The position numbers and the translations under genes were made by a program. Below, in pieces: positions 1 through 6,585 of a DNA stretch of 9,907 nucleotides (its first letter is position 1; the number at the start of each line of letters is the position of its first letter). The notes beneath the pieces were generated by a model. That model worked only from the letters and a program-made list of their open reading frames with translations. It was not told the origin of the DNA and searched no databases. Source of the DNA: Flavobacteriales bacterium CG_4_9_14_3_um_filter_32_8 (GTDB lineage Bacteria; Bacteroidota; Bacteroidia; Flavobacteriales_E; Vicingaceae); assembly GCA_002790175.1 (NCBI GenBank), contig PFUQ01000050.1:1600-11506 (forward strand), given 5' to 3'.

Positions 1-1
1 A

Positions 2-1447
2 TGGAGAAAGCAAGTAATTGGTCAATGCAAATCGTGGATTGATAACGGTTTGCAACCACGTTCCATTACTCGCGATTTAAATTGGGGAGTAAAAGTTCCA
101 GTTGAAGGTGGCGAAGGAAAAGTTTTGTACGTTTGGTTTGACGCTCCAATTGGCTACATTTCTGCCACTAAACAATGGGCATTAGACAACAATAAAGACT
201 GGGAAGATTACTGGAAAAGTGATGAAACGGAGTTGATTCATTTTATTGGAAAAGATAACATCGTTTTTCACTGTATTATTTTCCCAATTATTTTAAAAGA
301 ACACGGTGGTTTTATTTTGCCAACCAATGTGCCAGCGAACGAATTTTTAAATTTAGAAGGCAATAAAATTTCTACTTCTCGAAATTGGGCAGTTTGGTTG
401 CACGAATACTTAGAAGATTTTCCAGATAAGCAAGACGAATTGCGTTATGTGCTCACTTCAATTTCTCCAGAAAGCAAAGACAGTGAATTTACTTGGAAAG
501 ATTATCAAGCAAGAGTGAATAACGAGTTGGTTGCCAACATTGGAAATTATGTAAATAGAGTAATCGTACTTATTAATAAGTTTTACGATGGAATTGTACC
601 ACCCTTTAATAAACAGGAATCACTCTCTCTTGAAACTAAAAATCCTGATTATTATTCTTACTTAGGATTATTAAAAAATTACAAAGATGTTGTTGAAGAA
701 TTGATCATTAACTTTAAATTTAGAGAAGGATTGTTTGAAGTGATGCGACTTTCTTCTGAAGGAAATAGAATTTTAGCAGCTATAGAACCATGGAAATTAA
801 TCAAAACTAATCCTGAGAAAGTAAAAACGGTAATGAATTCTGCCATTCAAACAGTAGCTGCATTAAGCATTATTTGTGAACCCTATCTTCCTAAAACTTC
901 AAAAAAAATAAAGCAATTATTAAACCTGAGCGAAGAAGATTTAGCATGGTTTACCATGAATGAAAAATTGATTAATTGCTCTTTAGTTCCAACAAATCAC
1001 CAAATTGGCAACGCTGAGCTACTTTTCCAAAAAATAGAAGACGATGCCATTGAAGCACAAATAAAGAAATTAAATAAAACCAAAATACATCAATCCAACC
1101 CTAAAGCAAAACCGATGAAAGAAGAAATTACTTTTGATGAATTTTCCAAAATGGACATCAGAATTGGTACCATTTTAACTGCCGAAAAACATCCTGATGC
1201 AGACAAATTATTGAAAATGACAATAGATACAGGAATTGATGTAAGAACCGTCGTTTCTGGTATTGCCGAACACTATCAACCTGCTGAAGTAATTGGAAAA
1301 CAGGTTTCAGTTTTGGTCAATTTAGCACCCCGAAAAATTAGAGGAATAGAATCGCAAGGAATGATTTTGATGGCAGAAAATAACGAAGGTGTTTTAGCTT
1401 TTGTTTCTCCAGAAAAAGCGATTGACAACGGAGGAGAGGTGAGGTAA
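2..1447 (+). CDS. metG: Methionyl-tRNA synthetase, C-terminal 481 residues (5' end outside window)
   Basis: Charges tRNA-Met with methionine in the cytoplasm. The reading frame is already open at position 2, where the first residues (WRKQVIGQCKSWIDNGLQPR) are typical of the MetRS catalytic domain, so the gene begins upstream and no start codon lies here; the TTG at 50 is an internal Leu codon. Visible parts in order: end of the Rossmann catalytic core (VWFDAPIGYIS, then FIGKDNIVFH), the class I signature loop as KISTS (nt 365-379, the KMSKS equivalent, usual in this phylum), the helical anticodon-binding domain (about nt 500-1050), and a C-terminal OB-fold tRNA-binding domain of Trbp111/EMAP type (about nt 1117-1444, with MDIRIGTI, HPDADKL and GIESQGMILMA). 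The HIGH motif and zinc insert must lie upstream; roughly 200 N-terminal residues are missing compared with the usual length of about 680. It ends at TAA 1445-1447, directly against a heptamer repeat tract. Confidence 0.97.
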   Translation, partial: WRKQVIGQCKSWIDNGLQPRSITRDLNWGVKVPVEGGEGKVLYVWFDAPIGYISATKQWALDNNKDWEDYWKSDETELIHFIGKDNIVFHCIIFPIILKEHGGFILPTNVPANEFLNLEGNKISTSRNWAVWLHEYLEDFPDKQDELRYVLTSISPESKDSEFTWKDYQARVNNELVANIGNYVNRVIVLINKFYDGIVPPFNKQESLSLETKNPDYYSYLGLLKNYKDVVEELIINFKFREGLFEVMRLSSEGNRILAAIEPWKLIKTNPEKVKTVMNSAIQTVAALSIICEPYLPKTSKKIKQLLNLSEEDLAWFTMNEKLINCSLVPTNHQIGNAELLFQKIEDDAIEAQIKKLNKTKIHQSNPKAKPMKEEITFDEFSKMDIRIGTILTAEKHPDADKLLKMTIDTGIDVRTVVSGIAEHYQPAEVIGKQVSVLVNLAPRKIRGIESQGMILMAENNEGVLAFVSPEKAIDNGGEVR

Positions 1448-1448
1448 A

Positions 1449-1490
1449 GAAGTTGGAGGACAGAAGACCGAAGTCGGAAGTCCGAAGTAG
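1449..1490. repeat. Six tandem degenerate heptamers (GAAGNCN-like)
   Basis: Starting 2 bp after the metG stop codon there are six consecutive 7-bp units: GAAGTTG, GAGGACA, GAAGACC, GAAGTCG, GAAGTCC and GAAGTAG. All begin GA(A/G)G and differ mainly at the last three positions. The tract is purine-rich on the + strand and higher in G+C than its surroundings. I recall similar GAAGTCN heptamer arrays from intergenic regions of other Bacteroidota. No function is evident; the period of 7 would be frame-disrupting if translated. Confidence 0.75.
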
Positions 1491-1511
1491 AAAATTGGCA
1501 GTTAGCGTTGA

Positions 1512-1545
1512 CTTCCCTCCCTCATCTGACGAAGGGTTAGGGGTG
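1512..1545. repeat. Imperfect C-rich/G-rich inverted repeat, probable dispersed element
   Basis: A pyrimidine run (CTTCCCTCCCTC) is followed by ATCTGAC and then a purine run (GAAGGGTTAGGGG), giving an imperfect stem-loop. It stands out in G+C content from the AT-rich leader that follows. Its core CTCATCTGACGAA matches GTCAGCTGACGGA, part of the perfect palindrome at 6234-6249, at 10 of 13 positions, so it could be a decayed relative. It resembles short palindromic elements scattered in Bacteroidota spacers. It is not followed by a T-run, so it is a poor intrinsic terminator on the + strand. Confidence 0.45.
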
Positions 1546-1622
1546 TGTAAAAATTAGAAAGGTGAAGGTAAAAATTTGAAAATGAAATAATTACGAACAT
1601 TATAAACTTAATATTTAATACC

Positions 1623-2651
1623 ATGAAAACTGTCAACGCAATATTAGGAGCAATCATCTCATTTTTTTTGTTATTGGGAATTACTTTTAAAACAATGCAT
1701 TGGCCTGGTGCTGGAGTACTTATTGTTCTCTCTGCATCCTTATTATCATTGTATATGATTCCAGTAGCAATTGGTAATATATTGAATTACAAAAAGAAAA
1801 CTTTTTTTGCTATATGCAATGGAATAGGAGCATTTGGTGGTATGATTTTATCTGTTGGTTTATTATTTAAAATAATGCACTGGCCTGGTTCAGGTGTTAT
1901 GATGATTTTTGGAATGTTCTTTTCAATTATTGTAATTCTATTCTTTATGGTGCTTTTCATTGTTTCTAAAGAACCCATCAAATTAAGTCCAGGCACTTTT
2001 TACGTAACCATTTGCTTTGGAATATTAATCTATGGAGTTTCTGTTGGAGGAAGTTCTAGAATGGCATTAACTGGGATTATTAATAGTGCTAATATTGCTG
2101 AAGAAAATGTAAAAACTATGGCTTATGAAATTGACGTTCACAGTGCAGTTTACCAACATGCTAGCCTCTTACATAAAGAAGTTGGTGAATTGTATTATTA
2201 CATTGAAAATTTAAAAGAAAAGCTATATGAAGAAGTTGAAGGTATTCCTTCAGAGGTGGCTGATACTATTTCATTAAATAATATTTATGCCGTTGATAAT
2301 TATGATATTCCAACACATTTATTGGGAATTGCGGATCCTGGAAATCCAGCTAAGGTTCCTGGAATGGAAGAATATAGTGCAACCACTTTAAAGGAGAAAA
2401 TAGAAAAATTTAATGCTATTCTCAATGAAATTGATCCAAAAATGGAAAAATTGAATACTCAAGATAACAGCTATAATGGACAGCTTGATGCATGGGAAAC
2501 GTCTACTTTTTATCATTATCCATTGGCTCAAGTAATATTAACTTTGAACTTAATTGAGCTAGAAGCATTTGCAAAATCGAATTATTTAATTGTATGGAAT
2601 CAACCCAAAATATCAGAACAAAAATCCGAAAATGAATCCAAAGAAAAGTAG
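1623..2651 (+). CDS. GldL/GldM-like fusion membrane protein (342 aa) with two HWPG motifs
   Basis: Polytopic inner-membrane protein. Two hairpins, residues about 5-50 and 65-113, each carry the same motif between their two membrane helices: FKTMHWPGAG (22-31) and FKIMHWPGSG (82-91), exactly 60 residues apart. GldL carries a comparable FKI-H motif at this place. A fifth helix (about 123-143) follows the sequence KLSP (119-123 region), as in the N-terminus of GldM, and leads into about 200 soluble residues rich in helices. Near its end W291, F296 and PLAQVILTLNLIELEAF (300-316) resemble the end of the GldM D1 domain (W...F..PL...L.KL..L). Positive loops NYKKK (55-59) and SKEPIK (115-120) place the N-terminus and both inter-hairpin loops in the cytoplasm and the C-terminal domain in the periplasm, which agrees with GldL plus GldM topology. 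The hairpin relation is fairly clear; the GldM relation is inference from motifs. It overlaps the next gene by 20 bp. Confidence 0.72.
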   Translation: MKTVNAILGAIISFFLLLGITFKTMHWPGAGVLIVLSASLLSLYMIPVAIGNILNYKKKTFFAICNGIGAFGGMILSVGLLFKIMHWPGSGVMMIFGMFFSIIVILFFMVLFIVSKEPIKLSPGTFYVTICFGILIYGVSVGGSSRMALTGIINSANIAEENVKTMAYEIDVHSAVYQHASLLHKEVGELYYYIENLKEKLYEEVEGIPSEVADTISLNNIYAVDNYDIPTHLLGIADPGNPAKVPGMEEYSATTLKEKIEKFNAILNEIDPKMEKLNTQDNSYNGQLDAWETSTFYHYPLAQVILTLNLIELEAFAKSNYLIVWNQPKISEQKSENESKEK

Positions 2652-3486
2652 TCCGAAAGACGACAAGCCAAAAAGAAAAGCTGGAACTTATGTTCGTAAG
2701 CCTTACAAAAAGACTGAATTTAAAAAAGATCGTCCAGCTAAAAAGAATAACCCACACACCAAAGCAGATGATGGCTTAACTCGATTAAACAAGTTTTTAG
2801 CAAATGCTGGCATTTGTTCTCGGAGAGAGGCTGATACCTTAATAAGTTCTGGTGTTGTTACGGTTAACGGAAAAGTGGTTACAGAAATGGGGTTTAAGGT
2901 AGCTCCAGAAGACAAAATTACTTATGGTGGTGAAACCATTAAAGGAGAAAAAAAGGTTTACATTTTAATGAATAAACCCAAAGATTTTATTACCACCGTT
3001 GATGACCCTTTTGGTAGAAAAACAATACTAGAATTATTAGGAAAACTAAAACAACGAGTTTACCCTGTAGGAAGATTAGACAGAGCAACAACAGGGGTTT
3101 TAATGTTGACTAACGATGGAGATTTAACCAAAAAATTAACTCATCCTAAATTTGGAGTTAAGAAAATATACCACGTAACATTAGACAAATTTGTTACTGC
3201 AGCTCATCTCAAACATTTATGCGATGGTTTTGAGTTAGAAGATGGTTTTACCAAAGCCGATGTTGCCGTTCACATTGGGAGTGGAAAAGATAAAAAACAA
3301 GTTGGAATTGAGTTGCACTCTGGAAAAAACAGAATCATCAGACGAATGTTTGAGCATTTAGGATATAAAGTAGTTAAACTAGATCGCTCTTATTTTGCAG
3401 GTTTTACAAAAAAAGATTTGGCTCGTGGTCAATGGCGTTTTATGACAGAAAAAGAGGTTGGTCTTTTAAAGATGGACCAAAAATAA
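2632..3486 (+). CDS. rluB: 23S rRNA pseudouridine synthase, RsuA/RluB/RluE/RluF family
   Basis: Converts a uridine of ribosomal RNA to pseudouridine. From ATG 2632 the protein has 284 residues: a disordered Lys/Pro-rich basic tail (1-46), an S4 RNA-binding domain (about 49-95, TRLNKFLANAGICSRREAD), and the catalytic domain with GRLDRATTGVLMLTNDGDL at 147-165, in which Asp150 is the expected nucleophile. The later motifs KKIYHVTL and GKNRIIRRMF are also present. The long basic tail is usual for this family in Bacteroidota. An in-frame TTG at 2590 would add 14 residues, but the ATG is preferred because it starts at the family's typical basic tail. The gene overlaps the end of the upstream membrane-protein gene (TAG 2649-2651), which suggests translational coupling. 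The symbol rluB is the usual assignment for this lineage; the exact target uridine cannot be read from the sequence. Confidence 0.93.
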   Translation: MNPKKSSPKDDKPKRKAGTYVRKPYKKTEFKKDRPAKKNNPHTKADDGLTRLNKFLANAGICSRREADTLISSGVVTVNGKVVTEMGFKVAPEDKITYGGETIKGEKKVYILMNKPKDFITTVDDPFGRKTILELLGKLKQRVYPVGRLDRATTGVLMLTNDGDLTKKLTHPKFGVKKIYHVTLDKFVTAAHLKHLCDGFELEDGFTKADVAVHIGSGKDKKQVGIELHSGKNRIIRRMFEHLGYKVVKLDRSYFAGFTKKDLARGQWRFMTEKEVGLLKMDQK

Positions 3487-3492
3487 ATTCAC

Positions 3493-3539
3493 TTTCGTTT
3501 TCGTCATTGCGAATGAAGTGCAACGAAATGAAGCAATCT
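3493..3539. repeat. Stem-loop with CGTCATTGCGAA...GAAGCAATCT dispersed-repeat core
   Basis: Seven bp after the pseudouridine synthase stop codon. Positions 3502-3539 match the general form of a palindromic repeat seen in many unrelated bacteria (GTCATTGCGA ... CGAAGCAATCT), with outer arms ATTGC 3506-3510 and GCAAT 3533-3537. A competing fold pairs TTTCGTT 3493-3499 with AACGAAA 3522-3528, with an inner CATT/AATG hairpin at 3505-3515. It may act as a mobile REP-like element or as a 3' mRNA structure for the upstream transcript. Identification of the family is from memory. Confidence 0.6.
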
Positions 3540-3706
3540 TTTAGAATTATCAGATTTCTCAACTTCTCACAAAGACGTTATTTCCATAAACATCCTATTG
3601 ATAATAAGTTTCTTTTCATCCTAAAAATTGGGTGCTTTTAAAATAGAATTTTGTTTGTTACGTTAATAAAAGGAAAGAAAAGGGATTTTAGTAGTGTAGT
3701 TAAACA

Positions 3707-3736
3707 TCCCTCTAAATCTCCCTTCAAAGGGAGACT
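3707..3736. repeat. Dispersed palindromic repeat just upstream of the AsmA-like gene
   Basis: The segment ATCCCTCTAAATCTCCCTTC AAAGGGAGACTT contains a perfect palindrome with arms TCTCCCTT (3717-3724) and AAGGGAGA (3727-3734) around CA. It is of the CCCTTCAAAGGG type that I recall as frequent in Bacteroidota spacers. It ends only 13 bp before the start codon of the AsmA-like gene, so if transcribed the hairpin lies in the translation initiation region. There is no T-run after it, so it is not a typical terminator. Confidence 0.6.
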
Positions 3737-3747
3737 TAAAAGTTGGA

Positions 3748-6429
3748 ATGAAAAAATTAAAAATCACATCAATTGTAATTGGAGCAATAGTAGTAATACT
3801 AGTTGCAACAGGTATTATTTTTTCAACAATTTACGAAGACAAAGTAAAGGCTTATATCATCGAGCAGATTAACAACAGCGTTAATACAAAGATTGACGTG
3901 AAAGAAGTTAATTTTTCTGTTTTCAAAAAATTTCCATATGCTTCTTTAGAATTTAAAGAAGTAACCGCTGAAGAAGTCACAAAAAATGAAAAAAAAGGAA
4001 CTTTATTTTCTGCCCAATCTATCTATCTTCAATTTAACATCATAGATATTATCAAGGAAAATTACATTATCAAAAAAGTACAAGTAGAAGATGGTATCGT
4101 CAACATAAAAATTGACAGGTTTGGAAACGATAATTACCATTTTTGGAAAACAACAACCTCTGAACCAGAAAAAAAACTTTCGATTGAATTAGAAAAATTA
4201 ACTTTTCAACACGTTAACTTTTACTTGTTAAATGACTATAAAGGTTTGGATATGGACATAGAAGCTGTTGATGTTGCCTTATCTGGAAATTTCTCTAGCG
4301 ATGAATTTACACTGAACACCAAAGCACATTTATTGGTCAACCAAATTAACGAGCACAAGCAATCGATAATAAAAAACAAAAATATGAACATCAATACTTC
4401 TTTAGCCGTTAATCAAAAAAAGAGATTGTACCACATTAAAAAGGGAGAAGTAGCCATAGAAAATATGAAATTTGTTCTTTTAGGAAATATCAAAAATCAA
4501 GAAGTAGGTATTCATTTAGACATTCATTCTAAAGGAAACGAATTAGAGCTAAAAGAATTAGTTTCGCTATTGCCAACTCAACAAAAAGAAGCCATTTCGG
4601 CTTATGAAACTCAAGGAAAAATTACTTTCGCCTGTATTATTAAAGGAGAATTATCCATTAAAAAATCACCACTATTTGAAGCTGAGTTTACCATAAAAAA
4701 TGGAACGATAACTGAAAAATCATCCAGCAAATCTTTAACCAATGTCATTTTATCTGGAAATTTTACCAACGGAAAAGACAATAACAGCAATACGTCCAGA
4801 TTAACCTTAAACCCTTTCGATGCCAACTTTGGTGCAGGACACATTTCGGGTAAATATGTGATTACCAATTTTTCTAACCCTTTTATTGAATTTGATTCAA
4901 AAGCAACGATTGATATAGCAACTGCTAAAGAATTTTTTAAATTAGACACGTTAGAACTAGCCAACGGAACTGTAGAACTTAATCTCAACTATAGCGGTTA
5001 CATTAAAGAACTCCATAACATTAAAGCAAGCGAATTGCGAAAATTAAACGCCAATGGAACTGCTCGATTAAGTGGCGTAAACCTAAAGTTAATTAATAAT
5101 CCTAAAACTATTAACAACATTAATGGTTCTTTTATTTTTAACAACAACGATGTGCAAGTCGATACCCTTAATTTCAACATCAACAAAAGTGATTTTGAGT
5201 TAGATGGGAAATTTAAAAACTTGCTTGCCTATTTGTTTATTGAAGGAGAATATTTGGCTGTTCAAACGAACTTCCATTCCAATAATTTAGTTTTAGACGA
5301 GTTGCTGATGGCTAATAGTGAATCTAAAAACGAGAAAATTTATACTTTTAATCTTCCACAAAATATTCATCTTAATTTTAATGCAAAAGTAGATACCTTT
5401 CAATTCAGAAAATTTTTTGCTACACAATTTCGAGGAACTATTCAATTAGAAGATAAAATAGTAACGGCAACCGATGTTTCATTTAATGCCATGAAAGGAA
5501 AAGTAAACGGAAATATTGCCATTGACGATTCTAAAGAAAACGAAGTGCTCATTACCAGTAAAGCCGAAGTTGTTGCTATCGACATTAACAACTTATTTAA
5601 TCAATTCGAAAATTTTGGACAAACTCATATTAATGCTGAAAACATTAAAGGAACAACTACTACGAAAATAGAATTTGCCTCCGTTTGGGATAAACAACTG
5701 AATGTAAATAAAGATAAAATTTATGTACTTGCTGATGTAAACATTTCCAGAGGAGAATTAATAAATTATCAACCTTTGTTAGCCTTAAGTAAATACATTG
5801 AATTGGAAGAATTGAAAAATGTAAAATTTAACACCTTAACCACGCACATAGAAATTAAAAATCAAACTGTTTACATTCCAAAAACAGAAATTAAATCTTC
5901 TGCGTTAGACTTAACCATTTCTGGAACTCACACTTTTAATAACGAAATAGATTACCGTTTTAAATTGTTGATGAGTGATGTATTGTGGAAAAAAGCAAAA
6001 GCAACTAAAAAAGAAAATTCGGAATTTGGATATGAAGCAGATGATGGATTAGGAAAAACAACTTTGTTTTTACACATGACAGGAACAGTAAGTAACTATA
6101 AGATAAGTTACGACACCAAAGGCTTAAAAGAAAGTTTTGTGGAAGATTTGAAAAAAGAAAAAAATACGTTGAAAAGTATTTTAAAAGAGGAGTTTGGTTG
6201 GTTTAAAAAAGACTCAACTATTAATCAAAACAATCCGTCAGCTGACGGACCAAAAGGTGATGGATTTGAATTGGAATGGGAAGAGGAAAAAGACAGCAAA
6301 AGCCCAAATGACAATAAGAAAGACAACAAGAAACAAGATAAGAAAATAGAAAAAAAAGGATTAGGAAAATTTATCGATAAAGTTGCACAACCCGACCAAA
6401 AAGAATATGAAGAAGGTGATGATTTTTAA
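3748..6429 (+). CDS. AsmA-like family protein (893 aa), membrane anchored
   Basis: One N-terminal membrane helix (residues about 5-27, ITSIVIGAIVVILVATGIIF) is followed by a long periplasmic beta-rich region, as in the AsmA/TamB-like lipid-transport superfamily that acts between inner and outer membrane. Family features: the N-terminal segment with KVKAYIIEQINNSVNTKIDV and FKKFPYASLEF (about 30-72), repeated strand patterns of the form LSGNF, GSFIF and NLNYSG, and an AsmA-like C-terminal region (about 660-800, from VNISRGELINYQPL to TVSNYKISYD). The last 70 residues or so are low complexity, rich in Lys, Asp, Asn and Glu. ATG 3748 is chosen because it starts exactly at the basic N-terminus before the helix. 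No clear Shine-Dalgarno sequence is present, and a palindrome lies 13 bp upstream. Members in this phylum are generally uncharacterised; the transport role is family inference. Confidence 0.88.
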   Translation: MKKLKITSIVIGAIVVILVATGIIFSTIYEDKVKAYIIEQINNSVNTKIDVKEVNFSVFKKFPYASLEFKEVTAEEVTKNEKKGTLFSAQSIYLQFNIIDIIKENYIIKKVQVEDGIVNIKIDRFGNDNYHFWKTTTSEPEKKLSIELEKLTFQHVNFYLLNDYKGLDMDIEAVDVALSGNFSSDEFTLNTKAHLLVNQINEHKQSIIKNKNMNINTSLAVNQKKRLYHIKKGEVAIENMKFVLLGNIKNQEVGIHLDIHSKGNELELKELVSLLPTQQKEAISAYETQGKITFACIIKGELSIKKSPLFEAEFTIKNGTITEKSSSKSLTNVILSGNFTNGKDNNSNTSRLTLNPFDANFGAGHISGKYVITNFSNPFIEFDSKATIDIATAKEFFKLDTLELANGTVELNLNYSGYIKELHNIKASELRKLNANGTARLSGVNLKLINNPKTINNINGSFIFNNNDVQVDTLNFNINKSDFELDGKFKNLLAYLFIEGEYLAVQTNFHSNNLVLDELLMANSESKNEKIYTFNLPQNIHLNFNAKVDTFQFRKFFATQFRGTIQLEDKIVTATDVSFNAMKGKVNGNIAIDDSKENEVLITSKAEVVAIDINNLFNQFENFGQTHINAENIKGTTTTKIEFASVWDKQLNVNKDKIYVLADVNISRGELINYQPLLALSKYIELEELKNVKFNTLTTHIEIKNQTVYIPKTEIKSSALDLTISGTHTFNNEIDYRFKLLMSDVLWKKAKATKKENSEFGYEADDGLGKTTLFLHMTGTVSNYKISYDTKGLKESFVEDLKKEKNTLKSILKEEFGWFKKDSTINQNNPSADGPKGDGFELEWEEEKDSKSPNDNKKDNKKQDKKIEKKGLGKFIDKVAQPDQKEYEEGDDF
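6234..6249. repeat. Perfect 16-bp palindrome inside the AsmA-like coding region
   Basis: TCCGTCAGCTGACGGA is a perfect palindrome, markedly richer in G+C than the surrounding low-complexity coding sequence. It encodes part of NPSADGP (about residues 828-834) at the beginning of the charged tail, where insertion would be tolerated. It may be a dispersed palindromic element that has come to lie in frame within a gene. Confidence 0.7.
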
Positions 6430-6585
6430 TCATTGAAATTCTCATTTATTTTCCACAACTGCTAACAAACTTCTCCCAAAACTAGACTGTATGGAGTGTT
6501 GAAAAATTGGTGTATTAAACAACTTTAAATAGACATTTTTTTACGAACTTGCACCTAAATTATTTGAGTTTTGAATAAAAAATCA
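6430..6585. other. AT-rich spacer before the restriction-modification pair
   Basis: 156 bp with no gene. No strong hairpin with a T-run follows the AsmA-like gene. A T7 tract lies around 6536-6542. ATTATTTG at 6559-6566 is close to the Bacteroidota -7 element TAnnTTTG but lacks its first two bases in register, and no well-spaced TTG -33 element was evident, so no promoter is called. None of the dispersed repeat families seen at the other spacers is present. Confidence 0.4.

Noticed and set aside
1449..1490. CRISPR array
   Set aside because: The units are contiguous heptamers with no spacers, and no cas gene is present.
1662..1669. Run of eight T near the 5' end of the GldL/M-like gene as a phase-variation tract
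   Set aside because: Runs of this length are common in AT-rich coding DNA and here encode plain hydrophobic codons of the first helix.
3628..3653. TTG followed by GAATTTTG as a promoter for the AsmA-like gene
   Set aside because: The spacing of 15 bp is shorter than the usual -33/-7 distance and the -7 match is incomplete.
3432..3872. Two short + strand frames (3432-3641 and 3651-3872) spanning the spacer before the AsmA-like gene
   Set aside because: They overlap real genes at one end, run through repeat elements, and their translations look like no protein family.
6430..6480. Intrinsic terminator after the AsmA-like gene
   Set aside because: No GC-rich stem followed by a T-run could be found in this segment.
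6559..6566. Possible Bacteroidota -7 element (ATTATTTG) before the methyltransferase
   Set aside because: It does not match TAnnTTTG at the first two bases, and no TTG element at proper spacing was found.
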